Notes under the pieces: model-generated
The model's input: only the letters and a program-made list of their open reading frames with translations
The model's database searches: none
Told to the model about the DNA's origin: nothing
Assembly (NCBI GenBank): GCA_029433365.1
Contig: JAQTHZ010000002.1
Location: forward strand, 186,001-250,000
Length of the DNA: 64,000 nucleotides
From: Orbaceae bacterium ESL0721
GTDB lineage: Bacteria; Pseudomonadota; Gammaproteobacteria; Enterobacterales; Orbaceae
Reading direction: 5' to 3'
Shown here: in pieces, positions 8,874 to 19,800 of the stretch
Layout: every line of letters starts with the position of its first letter
How positions within the stretch are numbered: position 1 is the stretch's first letter
Program-made: the position numbers and the translations under genes

Positions 8874-11800
8874 ATGAACGCACGCTTTTACCGTCTTATC
8901 TATAATCGAACTCGAGCTCTTTTAATGGCAGTGGCTGAGATTAGTAGGTCATATAGTGGCGCGGGTGCTGCAAGTACGGTTAAAGCGGCGTCTTTAGTTA
9001 ATAAAAGTTTTGATGGTAGATTAAAAGCGGTCACCTTAAAACCGCTCACCTTTAGAACCTACCTAGCGCTTGGGCTTGCCACTATCTCGCTCCCATCTCT
9101 CTTATTTACCCCATCAGCTTTTGCCTCAACAATTATTGCTGACAGTAGCCATAAAGAGCAGCCGATGGTGATTAACAGCGCTAATGGCACTACGCAAGTT
9201 AACATTGTCACCCCCAATAAGCATGGGCTTTCACATAATAGGTATTCACAGTTTGATGTCTCTGGTCAAGGGGTGATTTTAAATAACTCGGGTAAAAACA
9301 GTAAGACGCAGTTAGCAGGCTATATTGAGGGGAATCAAGCTTTAATGCAGAGCGGGGGCGCTAAAATCATCTTAAATGAGGTAAATAGCAGCAGGCCTTC
9401 AGAGTTAAATGGCTATATTGAAGTTGCGGGGCAAAAGGCGCAGGTGATTATTGCCAATAGTGCTGGTATTACTTGCAGTGGCTGCGGTTTTATTAATGCG
9501 GGCAGAAGCACCTTAACCACCGGTAAACCGGTCATTAATGAGGGGCAGTTAACTGGCTATCAGGTGACAAATGGCACCATTAATGTTGAGGGGAAAGGGT
9601 TTGATGCGAGCCGCTCTGACTATACCGACTTAATTGCGAGAGCTGTGCAAATCAACTCCGCCATCTGGGCAAATGAGGCGAATGTGATTACGGGGCAAAA
9701 TGAAGTGAGCCTTGATACCAAGACAGTTACGCCACTAGATATTAGTTCAACTAATCAGACAGATAATAGTAATAATAACAGCAACATAACTGATAGACCC
9801 GAATTTGCAATCGATGTTGCAGCGCTTGGCGGGATGTATGCAGGTAAAATCAGGATGATAGGCACCGAGAAGGGGGTTGGGGTTCGAAGTGCAGGTGAGC
9901 TTGGTGCCTCTGCTGGCAGCATCACCTTATCAGCTGATGGTAAGATTATTAACCTTGGCGCCATGCAGGCAAACACGGCTATCAACCTTAATAGCCGCGG
10001 GGATATCCAAAATGAGAAGCAGCTCTATAGCCACGGCGATATAGCGCTTAGTAGCCAAAAAGATATCAAAAATAGTGGCTCAGTTGTTGCTGGGCAGAAT
10101 ATCACTTTAATAAGTGGTGATGCTGGTAATGGTAATAGTAATGGTAATAGTGATGGTGCTAATAGTTATGGCACTATCACTAGCAGCAAAGGCAGCACCC
10201 TTGCCGCCGGCGTTGATGATAAGGGGCGGTTAACTAAAGCGGGCAGCATTTCGGCTCACGCGGATAATATCACGCTACATGGCAGTAACCTTGCAACTAA
10301 GAGTATAGATTTAAAGAGTCAAAATGCGCTTGATTTACAAGGCAGTGAGGTTCAGACCGGCTCACTTACGGCTAACGCATCTAAAATGGCACTGCAAAAT
10401 GCATCGATTAATGCCAAAGAGGATATTAACCTAACTGCTGATACTATTAACCATAAAGCAGCTACTTTGCTTGGTAGTAATCTACATATTACAGCTGATA
10501 GCCTAAGTGGTGATGGCAAGCTACTTGCTGGGCAAAACATCACCTTAAACCTGAAAGAGGCTTTCACAAATCAGAGTGATATTATTGCAAACGGCAATAT
10601 CAACGTAAATCATGAGAGCAGCCTAACAAACGCAGGGCGGCTCCTTGCAGGGGAGAGTCTCACCCTTAAAGCGCTCGCAAGTTCCAAGCGAACGCTTGCC
10701 ACCATCACGAACAAGGGCGAGATGGAGTCTGAGAACATCACAGTTCTTGGCAATACACTAACTAACTATGGCGTGATTAATGGCGGCGCAGTTAAGCTCA
10801 CTTTAACGGGGGACTTTTTAAACCTTGGCGCTGCCCGCTTTTATGGTGATGATATCTTAATTAATGCAGTAAATGTTAAAAACCACGGTGATAGTTTAGA
10901 CACCAAAGAGGCGCCAACTGTTGCTGCTAGGCAGAAAATGGTGATTAATAGCCAAACAGTTGATAACGATAACCACGCCCTGCTGCTTAGCCTTGGTGAT
11001 ATATCAATAGTTGCTGATACTGTTAATAACCACTCAGCAACCATCGAGTCACAAGGTGATATGGTAATTATTGCTGACACGATTAACAACATCAATGACC
11101 GCTTTATCACGGAGATTGCCGAAATAGATAAGGTAGATGAGATTAAAGAGTACTCCCCGTTTGGCTCAGCAGACCGCTACAGGCCTGATGAGGTAAAAAT
11201 TGAGGTTAGCAAGAAAAAGAACCACCGTGAGTGGATAATGACAACGAGTGATGGCAGGTACTCTGGCTATAAGTTCTATGAGTATAACTATGATAAAACG
11301 ACTTACCAAACACTGATTAAAGAGACCAACCCCGCAAATATTATGGCGGGCGGGAATCTCACCATCAAAGCCAAAACGGTTAATAATGAGAACAGCAAAA
11401 TCTTAGCCGGTCAAAACCTACTCTTAACGGTGACTGATTTAAACAACTACTCCACTGCTGGCATTAATCGAGTCGAAGATATCGGCACAGTCACCTACCA
11501 CTACCGTAAGAAAGAGAAGAAACATGGTATGGGCACCAAACCTGATACCTACCACCATAAAACCTCAACCTCTGCTTATCAAAATATCACCGAGACCACC
11601 ATTGATGTTGGCAATGGTGAGATAAAAGAGCACGCTATCACGCCAAGTAGCAGCTTAAATGATAAGGCACGAGATAAGGTTAATATTATCAATAACGTTG
11701 CAACTATTGAGAGTGATATCAAGCTCCCAAACAGTGCCATCTACAGCGTGAATAAAGATGTTGATAAAAACTACTTAATTGAGAGTGACCCTAAATTTAC

Positions 11801-13490
11801 AAACCACCATAAGTGGCTAAGCTCAGACTATATGTTTGATAGAATGCGCCTAGACCCTAATAACATCCAAAAGCGGCTTGGTGATGGCTACTATGAGCAG
11901 CAGCTCATAAAAGAGCAGGTGGTCACATTAACTGGTCAGCGCTACCTTGGCGGCTATCAAAGTGATATGGAGCAGTATCAGGCGCTGATGAATGCTGGGG
12001 CGACTTTTGCTGATATGTATAACTTAACTGTTGGGGTCGCCTTAACTAAAGAGCAGATGGAGTCGCTAACAACTGATATTGTCTGGTTTGTGAGTAAAAC
12101 CGTTGAAGTTGATGGACAGATGGAGGAGGTATTAGTTCCGCAGCTCTACATCGTTAACCGCCCCAAAGTGAGCGCAACTGGCGCACTAATTGCTGGCAGC
12201 AATGTGGTTATCCAAAGTGATAGTGATATTAATGGCAACGGCAATATCAACTCAACTGGTGCGATTAACAGTAAAAAGCAGCTAGTAATAACTAGCGATA
12301 ACATCACAAACAGTGGCATCATAAGTGGTGGGCGTTTACAGATGGCAAGTCAGGGCTCAATAATTAACCACGGCACCATACTCGGCAGTGATGGGGTTAA
12401 CCTATCAGCCAAGAATGACATCATCCTTGAGAGCAAAACCAAAACCACCACCACAAACTACGGGCAAAATAGCAGCAGTAATACCGCAATCGATCGCCCC
12501 TCACAGGTGATAACAACAAATGGTGATATCACGATAACTGCTGGGCACGATATTAACCTTGCAGCGGGTCAAGTTATTAATCAGAGTGATAAAAATAGCA
12601 GCGGTAAAATAACCCTTACAGCCGGCAACGACATCAAACTTGATAGCGTTGAAGTCTCAAGCAAGCAAGAGATTCACACCAGTAAAAACAACTACCGTAA
12701 ATCGGATATTAAAGAGCAGGTGGGCTCAACTATCCAAGGTAATGGCAATATTGCCATTAATGCAGCTAACGATATTAAGGTAACAGGTAGCGATATTAGT
12801 AGCGAGCAGAACCTTAATCTGACAGCTGGCAACAATATCGATATCAACAGCAGCAAAGAGGAGACGCACTTAACTGACCACAGTAAAGTGACATCAAGTG
12901 GCTTTTTAAGTAGTGAGACAAGCATCTCCCATATTGAAGTAGATAATGAGACGCAAAAGGGGAGCTACTTAACTGGCGAAAATGTTACCCTTAATGCTGG
13001 TAACAGTATGTCAGTTATTGGTAGTGATATTATTGCTGACTCTGCCCTTAACCTTACAGCAGGTGGAGATATCAATATTGATGCGGCTAAAGAGATTTAC
13101 CACCACTATGAGCAGAACATTACCAAAAAGTCGGGTTTAATGAGTAGTGGCGGTCTTGGAGTCACTTATGGTAGTGAGTCATCAGACCTTAAGCAGACAG
13201 ATAATGAGGAGGCTTACCGTGGCAGCACCGTTGGCAGCTTAACTGGCAGTGTCAATATCAGCTCTGGTAAAAATCTGACGATTAATGGCAGTGATGTGAT
13301 TGCGAAAGAGGATATTAAGCTACAGGGCGAGAACGTTGCCATCACCGCACAAGATGCAAAGACCACCTATGATGAGAACTACACCTATAAAAAGAGCGGG
13401 CTAACGGTTGCCTTAACTGGCACAGCGAGTGACCTTTATGAAGCAGGTAAAGCAGTTAAAGAGAGCAAAAAAGGGGCAATGATAAGTTAA
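8874..13490 (+). CDS. cdiA: CdiA/filamentous haemagglutinin-like exoprotein, N-terminal part (frameshifted)
   Basis: CdiA is the stick-like surface effector that carries a C-terminal toxin into neighbouring cells. This 1538-residue piece begins with an extended signal peptide (ESPR-like, hydrophobic core about residues 62-84, ending PSAFAS), then the TPS secretion domain (about 85-330, with NSAGITCSGCGFINAGR and NVITGQN), haemagglutinin repeats (about 360-740), a non-repetitive presumed receptor-binding stretch (about 740-890), the conserved block LIESDPKFTN...RLGDGYYEQQL (about 965-1010), and a second repeat block. Start ATG follows AAAAAAAGGAATACCCCA. Translation stops after KESKKGAMIS because the A-tract at 13467-13472 has six A; the duplicate cassette downstream has seven at the same place and reads through. 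The full gene would run to 16486. Confidence 0.9.
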   Translation: MNARFYRLIYNRTRALLMAVAEISRSYSGAGAASTVKAASLVNKSFDGRLKAVTLKPLTFRTYLALGLATISLPSLLFTPSAFASTIIADSSHKEQPMVINSANGTTQVNIVTPNKHGLSHNRYSQFDVSGQGVILNNSGKNSKTQLAGYIEGNQALMQSGGAKIILNEVNSSRPSELNGYIEVAGQKAQVIIANSAGITCSGCGFINAGRSTLTTGKPVINEGQLTGYQVTNGTINVEGKGFDASRSDYTDLIARAVQINSAIWANEANVITGQNEVSLDTKTVTPLDISSTNQTDNSNNNSNITDRPEFAIDVAALGGMYAGKIRMIGTEKGVGVRSAGELGASAGSITLSADGKIINLGAMQANTAINLNSRGDIQNEKQLYSHGDIALSSQKDIKNSGSVVAGQNITLISGDAGNGNSNGNSDGANSYGTITSSKGSTLAAGVDDKGRLTKAGSISAHADNITLHGSNLATKSIDLKSQNALDLQGSEVQTGSLTANASKMALQNASINAKEDINLTADTINHKAATLLGSNLHITADSLSGDGKLLAGQNITLNLKEAFTNQSDIIANGNINVNHESSLTNAGRLLAGESLTLKALASSKRTLATITNKGEMESENITVLGNTLTNYGVINGGAVKLTLTGDFLNLGAARFYGDDILINAVNVKNHGDSLDTKEAPTVAARQKMVINSQTVDNDNHALLLSLGDISIVADTVNNHSATIESQGDMVIIADTINNINDRFITEIAEIDKVDEIKEYSPFGSADRYRPDEVKIEVSKKKNHREWIMTTSDGRYSGYKFYEYNYDKTTYQTLIKETNPANIMAGGNLTIKAKTVNNENSKILAGQNLLLTVTDLNNYSTAGINRVEDIGTVTYHYRKKEKKHGMGTKPDTYHHKTSTSAYQNITETTIDVGNGEIKEHAITPSSSLNDKARDKVNIINNVATIESDIKLPNSAIYSVNKDVDKNYLIESDPKFTNHHKWLSSDYMFDRMRLDPNNIQKRLGDGYYEQQLIKEQVVTLTGQRYLGGYQSDMEQYQALMNAGATFADMYNLTVGVALTKEQMESLTTDIVWFVSKTVEVDGQMEEVLVPQLYIVNRPKVSATGALIAGSNVVIQSDSDINGNGNINSTGAINSKKQLVITSDNITNSGIISGGRLQMASQGSIINHGTILGSDGVNLSAKNDIILESKTKTTTTNYGQNSSSNTAIDRPSQVITTNGDITITAGHDINLAAGQVINQSDKNSSGKITLTAGNDIKLDSVEVSSKQEIHTSKNNYRKSDIKEQVGSTIQGNGNIAINAANDIKVTGSDISSEQNLNLTAGNNIDINSSKEETHLTDHSKVTSSGFLSSETSISHIEVDNETQKGSYLTGENVTLNAGNSMSVIGSDIIADSALNLTAGGDINIDAAKEIYHHYEQNITKKSGLMSSGGLGVTYGSESSDLKQTDNEEAYRGSTVGSLTGSVNISSGKNLTINGSDVIAKEDIKLQGENVAITAQDAKTTYDENYTYKKSGLTVALTGTASDLYEAGKAVKESKKGAMIS

Positions 13491-15403
13491 CTGCGCTGCA
13501 AGGGATAAAAGCTGCCTTAACGGGTGCTGGCGCTGCACTTGATAGTCAGACCCAAAATGAGAAAGGGGAGTCACAGGCATCAATTGGGGTTAGCGTGATG
13601 GTTGGCAGTCAAAAGACCGAGCGCACAGTAAAAGAGGAGCACCACAGCGCTAAGGGGAGCACAGTTAGCGCTGGGCGAGATGTTACCATTACGGCAACAG
13701 GGAATGCCAACAACGCAAATAACAACACAGACAATAGTAACAACACAAATACCAACAACTCAAACACCGGTAATATCACCCTAACTGGCAGTGAGATTAA
13801 AGCGGGCAGTGATGTCAATCTAACCGCTGCTAATAACTTAAATGTGACTGCTGCCTTAAATACACAGCATAGTGATAGGAAAGAGACCAGCAAAGGTGGC
13901 AATGTTGGTATTGGGCTCTCGTTTGGTGGTGATGAGAGCGGTTTTCGGTTTAAAGGGGATGCGAACTTTAGCCGTGAGCGGGAGAGGCAAGATGGTAGTG
14001 CGTGGAGTGAGGGGGTAATCACAGCCGGTAACACGTTAAATGCAAATATTCAAAATGATGCGAACCTAACTGGCGCCATCTTAAATGGCAACACGGTTAA
14101 CCTAAATGTTGGCGGCAATCTTAATCTTACCTCACTACAAGATAGTGATGATTATGACTATGATAAAATCAGTGCCTCCATTAATGGCTCGGCAGGCTTT
14201 GGTGGCGCTAGTGGTAACCTTGCATTTGATAGCACCCAGATGACCAGCCACTGGCAGAGCGTTACTGAGCAGACTGGCATCTTTGCTGGCAGTGGCGGTT
14301 ATAACATCACCGTAAATAACAACACGAATCTTACTGGTGCCGTGATTGCCTCAGAGGCGACCGACAGTAGCAAAAACACTTTAAATACCGGCACCTTAAC
14401 CTTTAGTGATATAAAAAACAGTGCCAACTATAAAGTAGACCATGTCTCACTTAGTGTTGGCACGAGTAACAGCTCACCAACAGCAGGCGCCCCTGCCATC
14501 TACCATAAAGAGGAGAGTAGTAAGAATATTACCCACTCAGCAATATCAGATGGCACGATTAATATTCATGATAAAGAGAATCAAACGCAAGACATCAACG
14601 AATTAAGTCATGACACCGCCAATGCTCACCACACCTTAAAACCTATCTTTGATAAAGATAAGGAGCTTGAGAAGATAGAGATTATCGACTCAATCCGTGA
14701 TATTGCAAACCAAGCGAAAGACCTCGCCCATAAATATGACAAACTACAGGCGCAAAAAGCGGTAGATAAAAACGGCGTGCCACAGAAGTTTAAGGATGAA
14801 GCAGCAGCTGCGCTCTCCCAAAATGGCAATAAACCAACAGAGGCAGAGATTAATCAGCTCGCCTATAATAACGCCGTTAATGACCATATTATTAACCAGA
14901 GTCAAAATAACCTTGGCACTATGGGTGGCAGTGTTGATAAAGGCATTACCGCTGCCGCATCAATTGCAACAGGCATCATCACCGGCAACATTGCTGGCGG
15001 GCTTGCTGGCGCTAGCGCCCCATACCTTGCAACGGTTATTAAAGAGAACACCTACGAAAAAGACAAAAACGGCAATATTGTCTACGAAAATGGTCAGCCA
15101 AAAGTGGACAAACAGGCAAACCTCATCGCCCACGCCATCCTTGGCGCCGCTGTTGCCGCCGCCCAAAACAGCTCAGCCATCGCTGGCGGGCTTGGCGCTG
15201 CTGGGGGTGAAATTGCGGCCGACACCATCCGCGACCTACTTTACGATGGCAAACCTAACGACAAACTGACCGAATCCGAAAAAGAGAACATCAGCGCCCT
15301 AACCCAGCTCGCCCTCGGCATCGCAACAGCAACCGCAACTGGCGGCGATATGGACGCCACCGGCGCTGCTGTGCAGGCTGGGAAGAATTCGGTTGAAAAT
15401 AAT
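12624..15403 (+). repeat. Long direct repeat, copy 1 (within cdiA)
   Basis: This 2.8-kb stretch of cdiA, from the haemagglutinin repeat at GGCAACGACATCAAAC to the VENN motif, recurs nearly identically at 16959-19721, and its last 1.2 kb (from about 14093) recurs at about 22078-23270. Such long identity upstream of a variable tail is what homologous recombination needs to swap CdiA-CT tails. Confidence 0.85.
13467..13472 (+). other. Six-A homopolymer responsible for the cdiA frameshift
   Basis: The context GAGAGC-A6-GGGGCAATG in cdiA corresponds to GAGAGC-A7-GGGGCAATG at 17802-17808 in the downstream duplicate. Adding one A restores a 2.5-thousand-residue continuous cdiA. Candidates are slipped-strand phase variation, a fixed mutation or a sequencing error. 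Confidence 0.8.
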
Positions 15404-16486
15404 CTACTTAGCCCAACTGAAACCTCTAAACTTGAACGGTTAAAATCAAAATTACAATCCGCTAATACAGTAGAAGAGAGGGAGCAGATACAGTCTGAAA
15501 TTGATTATATCAATCAAATAGATAAAGAGACGGATGCCTTTATTGCTGATGTCTGCCAAACTGGCTCAAAAACCTCTGACGCCTGCCAAGCTGCACATAA
15601 AATTGTGGCTGATTTAAAAGCACAATATGATGCAGAATATTCCGGCTATCCTGCAAGCAACCCACTCTTAGTTAAAGAGTTATTTTATAATAAAGAGGCG
15701 GCAGCTAAAGTTGATGCCGCCTTTGCCAACAGCGCAGCTGGTGCATGGATGTATACGCTTGAGCAGTATATGCAAACTAACAACGTCTCATTTGATGAAG
15801 CATATCAAGTACATAAGACGCTCATTGATATAAATATGGCTGCTGAAATGGCGTCCTATTTAATCATGACCAAAACCGCCGCTGACTTAGCAACTAAATA
15901 TGGTTCAAAATATAACTCAACTAACAAAACACCATCGCCTGCTACTGCTGAGGATTTGCTTAATAAGGGTGATAAAATAGGGCACACTTTAGATGATAAA
16001 TTAGTTAATAATATATTAAATACAGAAAAAGGCGCTCGCCCAGATCCATCAACTTATATGTCACAAGCTGAAATTGATGCACATTTAGCGTTATTTGATG
16101 ATGGTGCGGTAAGATTTACCTCTAAAGCTAAATATGAACAATACGGTACATATGGTTCAAAAGATAGTTTTGTTATGCCTAAATCTGAATTCGAAAATAT
16201 AATGATTCAATCAAAAGGTGATTTACGAATTGTTGAACAAAAACTAGGGCTTGAAAAAGGTTATTTAAGTAATTCAGATACAATTGCAGTTTATATTAAG
16301 AAAGAAAATTTTGGTAAATTAAATGTTCCATCAGGTAATGAAGACGGTGCCAATAAATATTGGAAACCTGGCGGAGTAACATCTGGTGGTATACCTGAAG
16401 CGACATTGGATTTTTCTAAAAAACCTAAAGTTGATATTATTGATCTAGAAACCATTAAAAAACAATTATCAGGAAATAAAAAATGA
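13475..16486 (+). CDS. cdiA: CdiA C-terminal part with VENN motif and toxin tail (continuation after frameshift)
   Basis: This is the rest of the cdiA frame after the poly-A slip; the first in-frame ATG is at 13595, but it is unlikely to be a genuine independent start. It contains further haemagglutinin repeats, an Asn/Thr-rich variable patch (about 13700-13770), a conserved pretoxin region with alanine/glycine-rich helices, and VENN at 15392-15403, which marks the start of the variable CdiA-CT. The tail of about 360 residues holds a presumed entry domain and a last domain (from about 16030) with DPSTYMSQAEIDAHLALFDD and VPSGNEDGANKYW...PGGVTSGGIPEA. I recognise that pattern from polymorphic toxins but cannot name its activity. 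The stop overlaps the next gene (ATGA), as cdiA-cdiI pairs often do. Confidence 0.85.
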   Translation, partial: GNDKLTALQGIKAALTGAGAALDSQTQNEKGESQASIGVSVMVGSQKTERTVKEEHHSAKGSTVSAGRDVTITATGNANNANNNTDNSNNTNTNNSNTGNITLTGSEIKAGSDVNLTAANNLNVTAALNTQHSDRKETSKGGNVGIGLSFGGDESGFRFKGDANFSRERERQDGSAWSEGVITAGNTLNANIQNDANLTGAILNGNTVNLNVGGNLNLTSLQDSDDYDYDKISASINGSAGFGGASGNLAFDSTQMTSHWQSVTEQTGIFAGSGGYNITVNNNTNLTGAVIASEATDSSKNTLNTGTLTFSDIKNSANYKVDHVSLSVGTSNSSPTAGAPAIYHKEESSKNITHSAISDGTINIHDKENQTQDINELSHDTANAHHTLKPIFDKDKELEKIEIIDSIRDIANQAKDLAHKYDKLQAQKAVDKNGVPQKFKDEAAAALSQNGNKPTEAEINQLAYNNAVNDHIINQSQNNLGTMGGSVDKGITAAASIATGIITGNIAGGLAGASAPYLATVIKENTYEKDKNGNIVYENGQPKVDKQANLIAHAILGAAVAAAQNSSAIAGGLGAAGGEIAADTIRDLLYDGKPNDKLTESEKENISALTQLALGIATATATGGDMDATGAAVQAGKNSVENNLLSPTETSKLERLKSKLQSANTVEEREQIQSEIDYINQIDKETDAFIADVCQTGSKTSDACQAAHKIVADLKAQYDAEYSGYPASNPLLVKELFYNKEAAAKVDAAFANSAAGAWMYTLEQYMQTNNVSFDEAYQVHKTLIDINMAAEMASYLIMTKTAADLATKYGSKYNSTNKTPSPATAEDLLNKGDKIGHTLDDKLVNNILNTEKGARPDPSTYMSQAEIDAHLALFDDGAVRFTSKAKYEQYGTYGSKDSFVMPKSEFENIMIQSKGDLRIVEQKLGLEKGYLSNSDTIAVYIKKENFGKLNVPSGNEDGANKYWKPGGVTSGGIPEATLDFSKKPKVDIIDLETIKKQLSGNKK

Positions 16487-16758
16487 ACAAAGTTATATTC
16501 AATTTCGGAAATGGACCAGTTGAAATAGAAGCTACACAGGGTGTATATAAAGATCCAATATTAGAAGAAGGCGAATTTTCTACAGATCCAAGCTGGTGGC
16601 GTATAAAAGAAGATAATGGAAAATATCTATTTCGTTGTTTATCTGGCGCTTTAGCTGGAGGAGAATGTAAAACTGAAATCACTAAAGAGGAGTTTGATAA
16701 ACTTCACAGAGGAGAAATAACCGCTACAGATATTTGCTATAAATATAATATTGGTTAA
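16483..16758 (+). CDS. Probable CdiI immunity protein for the first CdiA tail
   Basis: A 91-residue protein, unrecognised by family, whose ATG overlaps the cdiA stop codon as ATGA, so the two are translationally coupled. Position directly after the VENN-type toxin tail is the main reason for calling it CdiI. It is small, soluble-looking, acidic, and carries PSWWRIKEDNGKYLFRCLSG and three cysteines. A cytoplasmic antitoxin that binds the tail domain fits both size and location. Confidence 0.75.
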   Translation: MNKVIFNFGNGPVEIEATQGVYKDPILEEGEFSTDPSWWRIKEDNGKYLFRCLSGALAGGECKTEITKEEFDKLHRGEITATDICYKYNIG

Positions 16759-16841
16759 TTATGGAATCCATGATCTCAAATTTAGAAAATAACCATGATA
16801 TTCAGTTAATAAATCCGTAATGTGCATCGCTATTTTTTAAG

Positions 16842-19800
16842 ATGAGAACAGTTTTTACCTCAAACCCTAAAACATTACATTACAATAAAAAATGTTTTAG
16901 GGTTTACATCTTATTAAATCAAGAAAAACAATATTTTAAACATATTATCTTAACCGCTGGCAACGACATCAAACTTGATAGCATTGAAGTAGAGAACAAG
17001 CAAGAGATTCACACCAGTAAAAACAACTACCGCAAATCGGATATTAAAGAGCAGGTGGGCTCAACTATCCAAGGTAATGGCAATATTGTCATTAATGCAG
17101 CTAACGATATTAAGGTAACAGGTAGCGATATTAGTAGCGAGCAGAACCTTAATCTGACAGCTGGCAACAATATCGATATCAACAGCAGCAAAGAGGAGAC
17201 GCATTTAACTGACCATAGTAAAGTGACATCAAGTGGCTTTTTAAGTAGTGAGACAACCATCTCCCATATTGAAGTAGATAATGAGACGCAAAAGGGGAGC
17301 TACTTAACTGGCGAAAATGTTACCCTTAATGCTGGTAACAGTATGTCAGTTATTGGTAGTGATATTATTGCTGACTCTGCCCTTAACCTTACAGCAGGTG
17401 GAGATATCAATATTGATGCGGCTAAAGAGATTTACCACCACTATGAGCAGAATATTACTAAAAAGTCGGGTTTAATGAGTAGTGGCGGTCTTGGAGTTAC
17501 TTATGGTCGTGAGTCATCAGACCTTAAGCAGACAGATAATGAGGAGGCTTACCGTGGCAGCACTGTTGGCAGCTTAATGGGGAGTGTCAATATCAGCTCT
17601 GGTAAAAACCTCACCATTAATGGCAGTGATGTGATTGCGAAAGAGGATATTAAGCTACAGGGCGAGAGTGTTGCCATCACCGCACAAGATGCAAAGACCA
17701 CCTATGATGAGAACTACACCTATAAAAAGAGCGGGCTAACGGTTGCCTTAACTGGCACAGCGAGTGACCTTTATGAAGCAGGTAAAGCAGTTAAAGAGAG
17801 CAAAAAAAGGGGCAATGATAAGTTAACTGCGCTGCAAGGGATAAAAGCTGCCTTAACGGGTGCTGGCGCTCTGCTTGATAGTCAGACGCAAAACGATAAA
17901 GGTGAGTCACAGGCATCAATTGGGGTGAGTGTGATGGTTGGCAGCCAAAAGACCGAGCGCACAGTAAAAGAGGAGCACCACAGCGCTAAGGGGAGCACAG
18001 TTAGCGCTGGGCGAGATGTTACCATTACGGCAACAGGGAATGCCAACAACGCAAATAACAACACAGACAATAGTAACAACACAAATAACACAAATACCAA
18101 CAGCAGCGGCAACATCACCCTAACAGGCAGTGAGATTAAAGCGGGTAGTGATGTCAATCTAACCGCTGCTAATAACTTAAATGTAACTGCTGCTTTAAAT
18201 ACACAACACAGTGATAGGAAAGAGACCAGCAAAGGTGGCAATGTTGGTATTGGGCTCTCGTTTGGTGGTGATGAGAGCGGTTTTCGGTTTAAAGGGGATG
18301 CGAACTTTAGCCGTGAGCGGGAGAGGCAAGATGGTAGTGCTTGGAGTGAGGGGGTAATTAGTGCTGGTAACACGTTAAATGCAAATATTCAAAATGATGC
18401 GAATCTAACTGGCGCCATCTTAAATGGCAACACGGTTAACCTAAATGTTGGCGGCAATCTTAACCTCACCTCACTACAAGATAGTGATGATTATGACTAT
18501 GATAAAATCAGTGCCTCCATTAATGGCTCGGCTGGCTTTGGTGGCGCAAGTGGTAACCTTGCATTTGATAGCACCCAGATGACCAGCCACTGGCAGAGCG
18601 TTACTGAGCAGACTGGCATTTTTGCAGGTAGTGGCGGTTATAACATCACCGTAAATAACAACACGAATCTTACTGGTGCCGTGATTGCCTCAGAGGCGAC
18701 CGACAGTAGCAAAAACACTTTAAATACCGGCACCTTAACCTTTAGTGATATAAAAAACAGTGCCAACTATAAAGTAGACCATGTCTCACTTAGTGTTGGC
18801 ACGAGTAACAGCTCACCAACAGCAGGCGCCCCTGCCATCTACCATAAAGAGGAGAGTAGTAAGAATATTACCCACTCAGCAATATCAGATGGCACGATTA
18901 ATATTCATGATAAAGAGAATCAAACGCAAGACATCAACGAATTAAGTCATGACACCGCCAATGCTCACCACACCTTAAAACCTATCTTTGATAAAGATAA
19001 GGAGCTTGAGAAGATAGAGATTATCGACTCAATCCGTGATATTGCAAACCAAGCGAAAGACCTCGCCCATAAATATGACAAACTACAGGCACAAAAAGCG
19101 GTAGATAAAAACGGCGTGCCACAGAAGTTTAAGGATGAGGCGGCAGCTGCCCTCTCTCAAAATGGCAACAGACCAACTGAGGCAGAGATTAATCAGCTCG
19201 CCTATAATAACGCCGTTAATGACCATATTATTAACCAGAGTCAAAACAATCTTGGCACCATGGGTGGCAGTGTTGATAAAGGGATAACAGCTGCTGCATC
19301 AATTGCAACCGGCATCATCACCGGCAATATCGCTGGCGGGCTTGCTGGTGCTAGCGCCCCATATATAGCGACTGTTATTAAAGAGCAGACCAGCTATATT
19401 GATAAAGATGGCAACAGACAGACCGACAAACAGGCGAACCTCATCGCCCACGCAATCCTTGGCGCTGCAGTTGCGGCAACCCAAAACAGCTCAGCTATTG
19501 CTGGTGCTATTGGCGCTGCTGGCGGAGAGATTGCAGCAGAGACCATCCGTGACCTACTATATGATGGCAAACCAAACGACAAACTGACCGAATCCGAAAA
19601 AGAGAACATCAGCGCCCTCACGCAGCTAGCACTCGGCATTGCAACAGCCACCGCAACTGGCGGCGATATGGATGCGGCTGGTGCTGCTGTCTCGGCTGGG
19701 AAGAACTCTATTGAGAATAATGCAATGGCTATCCCAACTCCGGCAGGTCCAATTGTTTTACCAATCGTCATTCCGGGAGTCGATAACAGTCAAGCCAATG

